Counted from the stretch's first letter, positions 47,035 through 58,989 are shown. The stretch is 64,000 nucleotides of DNA from Isoetes taiwanensis (GCA_021234155.1 JAJEKV010000044.1:11802803-11866802), one strand, 5' to 3'. A program made the numbers and translations. The notes: a model not told the origin generated them from the sequence alone.

Positions 47035-47335
47035 GCCACCTAGGCTCCAACATTCCAAGGTGGCTCAAACATGCACGTGGGCTCCAACATACCACCTAGG
47101 CTCCAACATGCCACCTAGGCTCAAACATGCCAAGGTTGCCACGTGGGCTCCAACATGTCACCTAGGCTCCAACATGCCAAGGTGGCTCAAACATGCCAAA
47201 GTGGCTCAAACATGCCATGTGGGCTCCAACATGCCACCTAGGCTCCAGCATGCCAAGGTGGCTCAAACATGCCAAGGTGGCCCAACTAAACATGCCACGC
47301 AGGCTCCAACATGCCAAGGTGGCTCAAACCACGAA
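47035..47335. repeat. Minisatellite, about 20-bp unit
   Basis: About 15 units of CTCCAACATGCCACCTAGG and CTCAAACATGCCAAGGTGG alternate irregularly. Frames through it give repetitive peptides and are not genes. CACGTGGCATGTTGGAGCATG at about 48,040 is a related sequence on the other strand. Confidence 0.85.
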
Positions 47336-48470
47336 GCATCCTGCGAGCGACCATTTAGAAAGCCAAGTGTTTTGTCATTTTGCGTAGTACAAAGGCTCCG
47401 AAATGGAGATTCGACTTTGCCATGTCATTTAAAATGGCGAAAGTACCCTAGGCCAATGGAGTTTTTGATAAATTTCAAAGTCGAGATGTGCCAAAAGGAG
47501 CTGTGATATGGGGAAAGTGGTCAAATTGCAATTTGGATCACAAGAAGTATTTTTTGCGCATTGATTTGCACAAAACAGTCAAGAACAATCTCAGACAACA
47601 TGCAAAAGTCTACAATATGAGTTTGGAGAAGGGGGAAGAAATAGGGACGAGCAATGGTAATAGACATACATCATACAAATGGAATTTATGGATCCTTGAT
47701 GGAAATTGGAGACAATAAATAAGATATGGCCATATGAATGTTTTGACCAAGGATTAGGGTGTAAGACCTCGAGACAAGAAATATAAGGATAAGGGCTAGA
47801 AGTGGTGAAATTAAGTGACTCAAGGGGTTATATAGAAAAAAAATAGAGAATTGGTCTAGGCAAAAAGTGCTTCAAAGGTGGATTTATGGCATGATAGGAA
47901 CGAAAGGGGTAAAATAGGATATGGAGGTAGAAATGAGGAAAATGGCTAGGAATGTGGAACCAAATACCATGAGGTCTTCCAAATTTGAAGTTGTTGACTT
48001 CTAAATTTGATGTTGGACCATGCGTGGCATGTCAGAGCCCACGTGGCATGTTGGAGCATGTTGTAACATGGCAAATTGGTGATGTGGACATGATGACTTG
48101 GATTTGCAGTAAATATGACAACCTTTGGAATTTTTGGTAGAGGAGTTTGGCAAGGGATAGAATAGAAGGAACTTTAGGAACTTAAAGAGCTGACTACCAG
48201 GGCCTTGCTAAGCTACTATAAAGGGAGGGTGTGGACGTCAGAAGAAGGATCCTTAAAACCTTCTCGGAAGCAACTTGCCCCAAAGTCCTCTTTGAAGGTC
48301 CTAGCGATGGATGAGCATCCCCCCTACTCTAAAACCGCGAGTTGGCACTGCCTTGCTTACTTGGCATGATATGTCACCAATGGCATGCCACATCATCATG
48401 CACATGTCAACTTTTGCAAATTTCAATTTTCCCACTCATTTGCGAAAGCAATGATATAGAAATGATGACG
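47336..48470. other. No gene recognised
   Basis: Unique-looking AT-rich sequence. CATGTTGGAGCATGTTG at about 48,046 relates to the minisatellite. Confidence 0.4.
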
Positions 48471-48474
48471 GGCA

Positions 48475-49110
48475 TCAAAAAGAGCAAGCAAACTACTTTC
48501 TTTTTAAGAAGGTGAGCATTTGCAAAATTATGGTAGATGCCATGGCATGATTATGGTGAGGTGGCAAAGATGAGACTTGAGGTGGCAAAATATGAAAAGG
48601 TGACTTTTTTTGAAAAATTATGGGTGATGACATGGCATGAACATGTGAGTTGGCATCAAAGGAGCAAGCAAACTACTTTCTTTTAAGAAGGTGAGCATTT
48701 GCAAAATTATGGGAGATGCCATGGCATGATTTTGGTGAGGTGGCAAAGATGAGACTTGACGTGAAAAAAAATGAAGAATTTGCATAGACAATTTTTCAAC
48801 ATTAACATATTTCTCCATGGTGACATGGCATTTCTTTGGATGGTGTGGCGTGTGATGTGATGACTAAGCATTTTATGTACGTTAGATAGAAAATGACTAG
48901 GCCAATGTATATAAGAAAAAAAAAGAGTGTTTTTTGAGTGAGATAAGTAGGTAATAGTGGCAAGCAAGGTGATGTGGCACTGGAAATGAAGGTGATGTGG
49001 CACTGGAAATGACGAGGTGTCATAAGAAAGAGAAACCGAACTTCATAATTTTTGAAAAGATACTTTTTCAAAAATTATGGGTGATGACATGGCATGAACA
49101 TGTGAGTTGG
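48475..49110. repeat. Direct repeats of about 180 bp in tandem, plus a 24-bp doublet
   Basis: GCAAGCAAACTACTTTC plus AAGAAGGTGAGCATTTGC occurs at about 48,485 and 48,665, each followed by ATGCCATGGCATGAT and GGTGGCAAAGATGAGACTTGA. GGGTGATGACATGGCATGAA occurs at 48,622 and 49,078. GGTGATGTGGCACTGGAAAT is doubled at 48,969-49,012. Confidence 0.8.
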
Positions 49111-50060
49111 CACCTATGGTGATGACATGGCAAAACACGAAGGGATATAAAAATATAGAATTTGCCAAGCCAATTTAACTTCTTAGAAGAAGCATGTTCA
49201 CCAGGATGTCCCTAGATTCCCTTGCTAATGCTAATGCATGAATGGCATGCAGGAATTTGTCATGTTATATTATATTGGATGCTGGAGGCGCGCAGAGAAC
49301 ATTGAATAGAGTTTAAAACTCTAGATGATCTGAGACATGGATAAGTCTGAGTATTTGCAAATTTATCTATGGTTTATATTCATAGACAATTACCTGAGAC
49401 ATTCATGAATTACAAAGGTGCGTAGAGAGTTTATTATTTAGATTGAAGTGATTATTTGCACCTGCATGAATTAACCTAAGGCTTATTATGATTAATTCCC
49501 AATAGCTAAGATTTTCAAATTTGAGGCGAGCTACGATTTTAGAATGTAGATGTAATGCGGGACCAACGACACATTGATATGAACAAAAGCAATAAGGGAA
49601 ATTCAAATAGTCGGTTCCCTGATGATAAATGGGGGGCAAATCAATCGTAAACAAGAGATGAACAAGTCCGAAGAGGTTGCAATGCCCGTAAGGTCGAGCT
49701 ATTGGAATTGAAAACAACTTAGAAGATATTGAGTTACAAGTGACGATCAGCTATTGACCATTGAAATATCATTTGCTAAATGTCTATATATTCAATAAGA
49801 GTATTTATCTATTCACAAGGGGCTTTTTTTTATAACTTCGAATTGGAAAAGGGTCTATTGAAAAGTTTGAATTCTAATATTATGTGAAACTTATAAGGGC
49901 CGTCAGATGAAAAATAAACCAAGGGCTTAGATCTCGATCCTAGTCTTCCTGTCTCATTGGTCGAACCTTTTGGCGGTAGGCGGCGGGCTTTTTTGGCGGG
50001 CTCCAATCCCTTCTTCTTTTCTAAATTCAGATTCATGGCCATTCTCCGACCTTTCAGCTT
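49111..50060. other. No feature recognised
   Basis: AT-rich spacer without supported coding sequence. Confidence 0.4.
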
Positions 50061-50065
50061 CTGAT

Positions 50066-50270
50066 CATGTTCTGCTGGACCTCCTTTGTTTCTCTTCAAA
50101 GATCCGGATCTGCCTTTTCTGCGGGATTCATAGGTTTGAATAGATTTTCATTGCCGGATCTGTGTCATTTGTTCTGCTGGACCTCCTTTGTTTCTCTTCA
50201 AAGATCCGAATCTGCCTTTTCTGCCGGATTCATAGTTTTGAATAGATTTTCATTGCCGGATCTGTGTCAT
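50066..50270. repeat. About 101-bp tandem duplication
   Basis: TTCTGCTGGACCTCCTTTG begins at 50,070 and 50,171; both copies run through AAAGATCCG, AATCTGCCTTTTCTGC and ATTTTCATTGCCGGATCTG. Few differences, so recent. Confidence 0.9.
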
Positions 50271-51160
50271 TTGCCCAGTATTTTATCAGTATTAGCCTCA
50301 CTGATCCATGCATTTGGCCTACCCTGAGATCCTGGCAGTTTGCTATTGATTTGTGCTTTTGGGTCGGCTGTCTGAACCATGCATGATGCTTTAGAATGGA
50401 ACAGAGTTTCGAACTATCAAAGCCCATTTGTCCAAGCCCTTGCTGCCTCTGTTTTGTGGGAACCCACATCCCAATTTGTGCTATCTGATGCAGACCCGAT
50501 CTGGAAGGGTTTTTTATTCAATCTGTATTGGAGCGAATTTCTTGACTTTGGATTCAGGCCTGGCTTGGATTTGTAATGGCGAAGCTTGGTCGGATAACCA
50601 TAGAGAAAATCAGTAAGAACAATGGTAGCTACAGCTTTTATTCTTGTAAATGTTGTTAATTTAGACTTGATTCAAGCTTAGATATGGATTGCAACTAAAT
50701 AGTGAAGGAAATCGGCAACAAGAATCACCGTTCTCCGTTTTTCTTGATTACAGGGCAGTTCGGCAACCATACAACTATTCGGCAACCATTTTAACATTTC
50801 GGCATGCCTACAGTGCAGATCGGCAACACAGACGACAGGTTGACGTTTTCGGCAACACAGAACACAGGTCGCAGATTTTGTTATCACAGTACGGCTCAAC
50901 GTTTTTCTGTTTACACAGCCTTCATAAGTTTATCCATCGGCTGGAATTAGGTGGTCACATATGTGGCCTATACAATAAACATATACAAATATATTTACAT
51001 CTTAACAATGATACGAATACCATCAGTAAAACAATGGAATTTGTGGAATCGAAGGGGAAATATGTTAGAAATTGAGTATGAAATAAGTTTTCCTCTTTCC
51101 AACATCATGTTGTTTTTACACCCACATCCTTTATAAAAAAAACAATTCATCATGTTTCTA
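50271..51160. other. No gene recognised; CGGCAAC motif repeated
   Basis: TTCGGCAACCAT, TTCGGCAACCATT and related CGGCAACACAG motifs recur four to five times at 50,757-50,870. No coding match. Confidence 0.4.
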
Positions 51161-51169
51161 AACCACGGC

Positions 51170-51745
51170 ATATATTGTTTTGGAAAAACAACACCTAAAG
51201 GTCTTTACTTTTATAAAGAACTACATGTGATTTGTATGTAAAACTATGTATCAAAATACCTTCTCATTAGTAAAACATTATTGAAAAACAATAGCTATTC
51301 TTGAGTAACCACATATCATTTTTTGTGAAAATCAACACTTGGAAACAACATAGCTAAGAAAAAAACCCAGAAACCTACGTGTAGTTTCTAGCAAAGTCGG
51401 ACAAAATTCTTTACGTGGTTTTTCAGTGTTGTTTTTCTCAAAAACAACAAGCTTAAAAAAGCAACATGTGGACCTTTTAAGTTTATTGAGAACTACATGT
51501 CTACTTTTCAGAAAAACAACACTTGAAAACTATAGCTACTTTTAAAAACAACATGTAGAAACATCGCGAATTTCTACGCCAGATAATTTTGACAAAATTC
51601 TACGGTAGACTTTTTCCTAAAAAACTACATGTATAAAACTTTTGCTAAAACTACACGCCATTTCTAGAAACCCGACAAAAAACAACACGTAGTTTTTTGG
51701 TTGTTTTTTTGCAAAAAAGACACCGAAAAACAACATGTGGACCCG
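51170..51745. repeat. AAACAACAC/AAACTACA degenerate array
   Basis: Repeated AAAACAACACTTGAAAAC, AACTACATGT and GTAGTTTCTAG units. This is the reverse complement of the arrays at 44,125-44,850 and 57,600-57,760. It leads directly into the GC-rich start of the LINE. Confidence 0.75.
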
Positions 51746-52819
51746 CTTTTGGGGTGGTAGTGCAATCGAGGGTGGAGGCACCACCACCATGGCATCGAAG
51801 CGCAGGGCTCTTTGCGCATGACCGGACACGCCGATCTTCAGAGTAAGATCGAACAGCAAGCCCTACCTCGACGCCGGTGTCTTTGCCGGGCTCGAGCACG
51901 CCTACGCTACTGCAGCTGGAGCTCCAGGGGTTGCGGGGCAACCATCAATAGACGAGCGGGGTCTCCTCGGGCCGAGGTTCATAATTACCGGCAGCGGTCT
52001 TGGTGGGAGATGGCCAAGGGCAAAGAAGAGGCCCCCAAGAGCCGGGTGTCCCTGAGCTACCGGGGCGGTAGAATCCGGCTCAGACCGCTACCCCGCCACA
52101 GCCTCCACGCCGGCAGCCAGGCCCCCGCACTGCTGCCCCCACCTCCGGCCTCCACGCCATCCCGGCACCACCACCACCCACCCCAGTAGCGGGACCCGGC
52201 CCTCCCACCTTTTGACCCGCGGGCCTAGAACTCGTGAGCACAAAGTGAGAGGCCACAATCACGTAGTTCGAGGCATGCTAGAGCAAAGGGGAGAGTCTGC
52301 GCCCGAAACATCCGAACACACATTCTCGATCGGATGACATTCCCGGGGCCAGTTCACATTTCTCGAGCAGCCCGTCATGGGGCTCAGCGCCCGGGTCGTG
52401 ACCGCATTGTCATATTCACGGTTGCGGATGCACAGGTGCGTGATGCCATATTGCGCCCGGGGCCAGATCTTTGAAGGGGACATCCCCATGCGTGGGCCGG
52501 GACCTCACACCCGCAAATGCGGGAGGCCAGACAGAGCTTGTCGTATCGAAGGCATTAAGCCACCGGGGGTGCGCCGCAGGATTGGTTCGGCGGGATGCAC
52601 ATTTTCCTCGACACCTTCTCTGCTGCGGACCATCAGTCCCAACCGGCCTGCGACGTGGCCTATACCTTCTCCTACCATGGCCCCCTTCTCCTGCTCCTAC
52701 TCCCCCTCCCTCACGACCAATGCCCTCTCACCACATCTTTGCCTCGGTCCATCTACTTCTCCCTTTCGACCCTCTGCTTCCCGTCCTCCCCCCGACAGTG
52801 TCATACCATCCATCCTATT

Positions 52820-53420
52820 TACGACAAATAGGAATTGTGCCTCCGGGTGGTCTCATGGAATTGTCGAGGCTTCCCTTGGCGTAAGGGGGCGATCCCGAAC
52901 TCGTGGCGGCCGATATGGATCTCATCTTTCTCATGGAGACATGGGAGCATCTTGGGCCTGAGCTACCTGATCTGTAGGGTTACCAACATTTCTGGTCTTC
53001 AATACATGTACGGGGCGGCCGGAGGGGTCATGGTGGAGTGGCTTGCTACTACCGGGACAACCTTGGCACATTCGGTTACCCTCGGAAGAGACACAACCGG
53101 TACTTGTGGGTTCGTGTGCATAATACCGGTGGCAACCCTCTTTTTACGTCGCTGTTATTTCCCTCACGCAGAGAGCACCTTCTATCGCGCCACCCCGAGC
53201 GCGGATAGGATGGACCCTTATGTCGATCTATATGATGACATACGCCAAACACCCCAGCAGCTTGGGTAAGGGTCGTCCTTCTTGGAGACTTCAATGCACG
53301 GGGACGGAGTAGAGCAGCCCATGCGACTTGACCCCCTCGGCGACGATGTCCTCGCAGCCTATTTAAAGCAACGGCCCGCGAGCATCTGGATGACCGGCCA
53401 GTCACTTTCGCTTTGCAGGC
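52820..53420 (+). pseudogene. LINE endonuclease (EEP) domain relic
   Basis: LRVVSWNCRGFPW at 52,839 is the N-terminal motif of LINE apurinic-like endonucleases, which nick target DNA to prime reverse transcription. In neighbouring frames follow LIFLMETWEHLG (about 52,925), GGVACYYRDNLG (about 53,040) and VLLGDFNARGRS (about 53,278), the next conserved blocks. All lie in the right order over about 450 bases but in at least two frames. The terminal SDH motif is not seen. Confidence 0.7.
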
Positions 53421-54199
53421 ATGATTGCTCCTCCTATGTGGTATTTTTGACTTGATAATTTGCAATGGCTGTCATAGTGGCCCGATTCTCGCAAGTGCAC
53501 ATGCGCAGACGGACAATCGGGGGAGGGTCTAGTGTGGTGGACTATGTGCTCGTAATGGCTAAGATATGCATCTCGTCGGGCCGCTTCCTGGTGGGCAATG
53601 CATTAATCGGGATGAGGAGGTCGACTCGATCACCTCCCACTTTATTTGGACTTGGTTTGGCAAGCCGCTTTAACCCCCACTATGCCAGCCCCTCGCCCCT
53701 CGCTTGAGACTAGATTATGACAGTGCAGAGGACTACGCCGAGATGCTCATGGACGCCCCCGGTAATTCGCAGACCTCCACACTAGAGCAAAGAGATGACT
53801 AGTGACTTCGCTATTACAGATGCGCCGGACAGGTGCTTTGGCAGACCCCTCGCCGCCGCCGGGTCAGCAACATTCCCGTAGAACCGATGGTTTGATGCGG
53901 AGTGTAAAGAACGCGGCAGCTCCGCCACATTCGGATCCGTGTACCCGCCAGGCCACCACCACGCGATCTGCGCCCATCCGGAAGGAGACAAAGGCGGTAC
54001 CTTGCCGTGCATCGTGGGAGATGTTCGGTCTGGCGGACACTCATCCTCGAACCTTTTGGCCAGAGTGCTTCAAGGCCAGCCCGACCCTCTGAGGGGACAT
54101 CACACCCGGCGGTGGGAATGGTACTTGCAAAGGCTCTATGACCCGCCAGTGGACGCCAGACGCCCATACCCCCACAGGATGGCCCCCATTGGTTCTCGT

Positions 54200-55600
54200 G
54201 GAGGAGGATGTTGAGGACGGCCCGCAACGGCCGGGTTAATGGGAAGGCAACCGACCTCGATGGTATGCGTGCCGAAGTTACTCAAATGGGCGGCGGCCCA
54301 CAGCCGGTCCTCACTACCTGCTCAACGAGCATTGCGGGAAGGTCTCCCCGACAATGGACCACAAGCTGTGGTTGTTCCCATTCACAAGGCGGGCGACCCA
54401 CACCGTCCGCCAATTACCGAACGATCATGGTTAGCTCGGATTTGCCAAACCGCTATCGGCATTCTCGAAAGCAAAGCAGACCTCTTGACCGGCGCGAGGC
54501 GCCAGATGTGCGAAAGCCCTCACACAGGCTTTTAGACCCCGCCACCAACGATTGACCATATCTTTACACCGCTGGCGCCGATTGAAGACGGCCGGAATCA
54601 TCTAGGACTTGTATTGCTGCTTTGTGAACTTCGCTGGCTTTTGATACTGTTCCTCGAAAAGCCGTAGGCTAGGATCAAGGCTCAACTGGGGCTCCTTACT
54701 GCCGTGCGTAATGCCATATACAGAGTTGTATGAGAGTTGTTTTGGCGGGATGCAAACCGACGGGCCAAGCATTCACCAAGAGTATCGGGTCCGGCAGGGT
54801 TGCCCCCCTCTCGCCAACACTTTTTGGCCTCTACATTGATCGTTAGAGCCCCGCTTCGAAAGCATGGGGTGGCATACGGCTTTTGCACTGTGTCATCCGC
54901 CCGGCTCATCTATGCGGATCAATGTTGGCCTGCTGGCCCACACCCCGGTATCTGCGCAGTCTCACCTGGATGCCCTAGACACATTTTGTCAGGCTACAGA
55001 CATGCGCGTGAATCTGGCCAAGACCAGGGTGGTTCTCATATCCTCTTCACGCCACCCCATGCCTCCTGCTGCTCACATATCGGGGGCTTCGTGGGCGCCA
55101 CGCCCACCTACAAGTATCAAGGGGTGGAGTTCCCCTCCTCGCTTCTGGGCGGAGGTGTCTATCCGCTTAAGGGGTGACAAAGAAGTGGAAAGCGCTTTAT
55201 GCCATCGCAGAACAAATACCACCCGTGAGCTCTATGATTGGGGCCATCGGTCACATCTGTTCGCAACCGGTCGAAACCCGGCCCTTTGCAGACGGGTCGA
55301 GGTTTGGGGCCCGGTCGTTTCTTTGGCGACATGGAATGACTTGGAGCAGGTGCAGAAGGCATTTTTGGCACGGGCACTTGGGGTGAAACCTTCAGTTCCC
55401 TATCGATTCCGGGCAGAAAACCGATTCTTGCCGCTTCACGGGCAGCCCTTGATAGACACATCGCCTATTTTCGGAAAGTGGTTACTATGGGTGATGCTCG
55501 GCTCCCGCACCGGCTTACATCAGGCAATGAGTCCGCGAAATGCTTAGGGCCCGTTGGAGGTAAGAGAGATCGTGGTTCACCAGATGGAACGCGAGAATTA
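54200..55600 (+). pseudogene. LINE reverse transcriptase relic
   Basis: AVVVPIHKAGDPHRPP (54,370) is the start of the RT domain. Then come TIDHIFTPLAPIEDGR (about 54,550) and LYIDR-like residues near 54,830. The catalytic YAD is at about 54,912, where the reading frame changes so the second Asp is lost. Next is LAHTPVSAQSHLDALDTFCQ with MRVNLAKTRVVLIS (54,930-55,050), then VEVWGPVVSLATWNDLEQVQ and KAFLARALG (55,300-55,380). The last block is shared with the LINE on the minus strand at 63.7-63.8 kb, confirming one family. Several frameshifts make it inactive. Confidence 0.75.
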
Positions 55601-56302
55601 ATGCGTCTGCGTGTGGACACAAATGACCGATCGTGGCCCAGCTTCACGGGAGTACCTAGACAGCTTGTTTCCTTGGCAAGCTCGGGACCCTGCGCTCTAG
55701 GGAGCAGTCAAAAACGCCCATTACAAGGAGCACATCAACCCCAGTGTTAGCCCGGGGCCCACAGCTCTACCGCATGTTCCCAGCGCCCTGAAAGCGGACT
55801 CATTGCCTCCATTCGCACAAAAGCCCACCATCTTCGCGATCGAGATCTCGGCAGGTGGATTGGGAGCCCGCCGGGCCAGAGCCTGTCGATTGCCGTCAAA
55901 CAGGTGCCATTGAGGATGAGCCTCACACTTTCCGTGAGTTGCCCAACGCTTGGCCGGATCCGGGCGACATACGCTCCTTAGTACGGCGGACTTGCCCTTA
56001 CATTTGTTGATGAACACACCGTCAAGACGCGCCCGGGTCGCATATTCAGAGGTACTGGACCTGTGAGATCACCTTTGCCCCCGCCTGGCTGCTCGCTGAT
56101 TAGGCAATGCGGGTGCGGTGCATGATTGTATATATTTGGGTGTTTCTGCATTTTGTATGTTAGTTTGTCGGCCAGGTGATTGTTGCCACGGTTTTCCCTC
56201 GAAAACCCTTCAGGCGCGGGTTTTTAATCCGGGCGAGAATCCGGCTGCGTTTTTTGTATTGGGTCCCATAGACCGATTGGTCTCCGTGGACGATAAAAGT
56301 AC

Positions 56303-56334
56303 CTTCCTTCCTTCCTTCCTTCCTTCCTTCCTTC
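56303..56334. repeat. (CTTC)8 microsatellite, LINE tail
   Basis: Eight CTTC units immediately after the conserved LINE 3' terminus. The other LINE copy has the same repeat (as GGAA on the plus strand) at 62,797-62,822. Confidence 0.9.
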
Positions 56335-56577
56335 TAATGCAAATGGATTTAATGTCGTTTAGTCATGATATTATTTCATTCACGTCTCTTTCAAATGGGC
56401 TTTTTAAGGCTGGGAAGACAAATGAAGGAATACAACATGTAAAAACACAACCCTTATTCGAAAAAAATAAGATGTTGCGGATACCAGATGATCCCATAGA
56501 GCAGAGCCATTCGCTAAAGCTGAAATTCTACCTGTTGCGCATTGGCATACTGGAAAATCACAAACAGAGATAAATAC

Positions 56578-56955
56578 CACTGCCTATGCATGTCTACTAC
56601 GGAGACGTAGCAAAGCAAAGGCTCTGTCAGAGGGAAAACTAGTGATCACATTAGGAGAAATGGGCTATAGAATGATTTTATATAAATGATTCCTACGTTA
56701 AAAACCACCTTAGAGATGTACAGACACTGTGAGAGCTTGGAAATTGCCAGACTTGTGCTTGAGAGAATTTCTAACAAGGATGTGATTTTCAGGACCACCA
56801 TGATTGCTGCTCATACTCAGAATGACATGTGTAAAAAAAGCCATATATTTTCTCTAGCAAAATGTACTCACAAGGAGTGAACCTTGATAGGGTTAAGTTC
56901 ATGATATTGTTAGAGGCATTCAAAGCACCAGAAGTCTATACATGTGAGGTACAAT
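56578..56955 (+). pseudogene. PPR protein fragment (PLS class)
   Basis: Pentatricopeptide repeat proteins bind organelle RNA. The plus strand reads AYACLLRR with KALSEGKLVITLG (56,583-56,650), then LEMYRHCESLEIARLVLERI and SNKDVIFRTTMIAAHTQN (56,710-56,820). In another frame it continues YSQGVNLDRVKFMILLEAF (about 56,862-56,920). These are the standard repeat phrases of PLS-type PPRs. Only about 1.5-2 repeats survive, with frame changes, so it is a gene fragment. It starts shortly after the LINE tail. Confidence 0.75.
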
Positions 56956-57282
56956 ACTTTTGTTTCTTGTGGAGGGTAGAAGCATAAAAGGGTGGGCTAA
57001 AAAAGTGCCATATTTTTCATTTACAAATTCAAAATGTAAGGACATCCCCCCCCCCCCCATTATTATTCTTGGAAGGAGGTATCATTAATGTTTTAGGGGC
57101 AAGAAAATATGAGAAATAATTCTGAACTCTCCTCCCGCTCTGTTCGACCTCCCTCCCATTCGAACCTCCATAGCCGAAAGCTTAACATCCATAACCGGAT
57201 GCGGGAACCTCCATAGCCAAGATCAGGATCTCCACAGCCAAAATTCTAATTCTCTATAGCCGAAGCTTGCATTTTCAGAAAG

Positions 57283-57490
57283 CCTGAAGCGCCAGGGAGG
57301 AGCTCATCATGACGAAGCAGTTGGAACAAAGACATCTCCAAAGAAATCTCCTCGCAACAAACCTGTAAAGCCCATGCCAACGTCTCCCCCTGGAACTACA
57401 GCCCAAAAACTCAAGTGTGGGTCTTCTTCAGATCGGGAGGTTTTCTACATTGTTATACAAAAAAATTTAGACAGTCTTTTATGCTTCTAC
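57283..57490 (+). repeat. 208-bp direct repeat, copy A
   Basis: CTGAAGCGCCAGGGAGGAGC opens the copy, which runs through ATGACGAAGCAG and CTCAAGTGTGGGTCTTC to TTATACAAAAA. It is nearly identical to 57,778-57,985. A peptide common to both ([20 protein letters not shown]) may be residual coding sequence of an unknown gene. Confidence 0.9.
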
Positions 57491-57733
57491 CCTGTAAGAA
57501 CTTGTACCACTATCAATGTGTAGTTTTTTGCTGTTGTTTTTGCAAAAAAACACACTTAAAGTTCACCCATTGTTTTGTTATGTAAATGCTAGAAACAACA
57601 CGTAGTTTTCAAGTGTAGTTTCTAGCAGTAGAACATTGGTGTGGTTTTTTTAAGTGTGGTTTTCAATCAAGTGTGGTTTTTAAATGTAGTTTTCACAAAT
57701 AGAAAACTTGTGTGGTTTTTAATCAGGTGTTGT

Positions 57734-57784
57734 TTCAGGTGTAGTTTTCACAAATAGAAAACTTTTGTGAAAACTACACCTGAA
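57734..57784. repeat. 21-bp perfect inverted repeat
   Basis: The arm beginning TTCAGGTGTAGTTTTC at 57,734 pairs perfectly with the arm ending GAAAACTACACCTGAA at 57,784, across a 9-base loop. It sits at the junction between the GTGTGGTTT block and the second direct repeat. Confidence 0.9.
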
Positions 57785-57985
57785 GCGCCAGGGAGGAGCT
57801 CATCATGACGAAGCAGCTTGGAACAAAGACATCTCCAAAGAAATCTCCTCGCAACAAACCTGTAAAGCCCATGCCAACATCTCCCCCTGGAACTACAGCC
57901 CAAAAACTCAAGTGTGGGTCTTCTTCAGATCGGGAGGTTTTCTACATTGTTATACAAAAACATTCATACAGTTTTTTATGCCCTG
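57778..57985 (+). repeat. 208-bp direct repeat, copy B
   Basis: Second copy, separated from copy A by about 290 bases of GTGTGGTTT-type array. The copies differ at only a few positions. Confidence 0.9.
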
Positions 57986-58169
57986 GAAGAACTTGTACCA
58001 CTATCAATGTGGGCAGATCCCCTATTCAAGAGCATTCGGCAGATATTCGGCAGGGCATTCAAGAGCAGGGCATTCGGCAGATCATTTGACCGTCAGACCA
58101 TTCGGCCTTGTTTTAAGCCATTGTTTCATGCCTCAAGATTTGTCCAGCAGATCCCCTGTTCACATTTGC

Positions 58170-58425
58170 AGCGGCGTATCAGAAGGTGAAAGAAGAAGGG
58201 TTTCCATAGAGCATGCTATACATGATCCGGCCGTTTTGCTTCTGGATGAGCCCATATCAGGCCTGGATTCCGCGAGCTTCATGGCCAGACAATTATCTTG
58301 AGTATCCATCAGCCCGGCTTTCACATTTTGCAGCAGATCCATTCTTTTCTTTTTCTTGGAAACGGAAGAGTTATCCACCATGGCTCTCTCAGCCTTTTGG
58401 GTGCTCTTCTTTCTTTCATTATGGC
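58170..58425 (+). pseudogene. ABCG-type transporter fragment
   Basis: ABCG proteins are half- or full-size ATP-driven exporters of the plasma membrane. The segment reads [20 protein letters not shown], then [16 protein letters not shown] (Walker B and D loop). One frame on it reads MSIHQPGFHILQQIHSFLFL and GNGRVIHHGSLSLLG (H-loop His and the ABCG-specific tail). The ABC signature, normally SGGE, reads SEGE. A stop and frameshift fall near 58,300. Walker A and the membrane domain are absent, though MYYSIIVFHLLLVGVVTYFY (58,583-58,644) could be a membrane remnant. A captured or truncated gene piece. Confidence 0.75.
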
Positions 58426-58516
58426 AGATCAGAGTAGGTTCCGGAAAACGGCAAGATGCTCAAGCTTCGGCCATAGCCATGGATATTGGAGGTTCCCAGC
58501 GATATTGGATATTGAA

Positions 58517-58766
58517 ACTGGGCAAAAGTATGCTAGTGGGTATCAAAAAAACGTGGCCCCAGCACTTAGATCAGCACCCTGGATGTACTATTCTATCATA
58601 GTATTCCACTTGTTATTAGTTGGAGTTGTTACATATTTCTATTGATTACCTAATTACCATGTGCTAGTACCAAAGAACACCTTAAATAAGCCGCCATATG
58701 GGGTGCTATATGAGTCTTTGTCGAAGATGTGTCCCGACGCTTTTGATACCCACCAGCATACTTTTG
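58517..58766. repeat. Inverted repeat pair, about 28-bp arms
   Basis: GGGCAAAAGTATGCTAGTGG at 58,519 recurs in reverse complement at about 58,738-58,766 with one change. The 190 bases between carry nothing recognised. Confidence 0.7.
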
Positions 58767-58902
58767 CCCAACTCCTTCTTCAACGATTGTAGAGATTGAA
58801 GGGCCAAGAAAACACCCAAAATCGCAAAAAAAAAAAAAACACCAAGAAACACGCCAGATCCAAGAATGGAATTTCACAAAACTGATGGTTCACGTTTGGT
58901 AG

Positions 58903-58989
58903 CCGGCCGGATTTCGGGGTTTCCAGCCGGTAAGCCGGCAGCCGGCGGCGCCGCCGGTTTACCGGCCGGAAACCCCTCAATCCGGCCGG
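58903..58989. repeat. GC-rich imperfect palindrome built of CCGGCCGG
   Basis: CCGGCCGGATTTCGGGGTTTC reads in from 58,903 and its counterpart GAAACCCCTCAATCCGGCCGG reads out to 58,989. The centre is GGCGGCGCCGCC. It stands out sharply from AT-rich surroundings, like a small foldback element. Confidence 0.8.

Larger units (their letters stand above)
51746..56334 (+). mobile_element. GC-rich LINE with (CTTC)n tail, decayed
   Basis: A non-LTR retrotransposon whose protein parts run in order on the plus strand: GC-rich ORF1-like region, endonuclease, reverse transcriptase, conserved 3' end, and an eight-unit CTTC tail at 56,303-56,334 in place of poly(A). The last 35 bases before the tail (TTGGTCTCCGTGGACG then ATAAAAGTAC) match the end of the second copy at 62,823-62,860, which defines the 3' terminus. 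The 5' end is uncertain. Frames change often throughout. Confidence 0.75.

Noticed and set aside
47033-47506. 157-codon frame
   Set aside because: Mostly translation of the 20-bp minisatellite.
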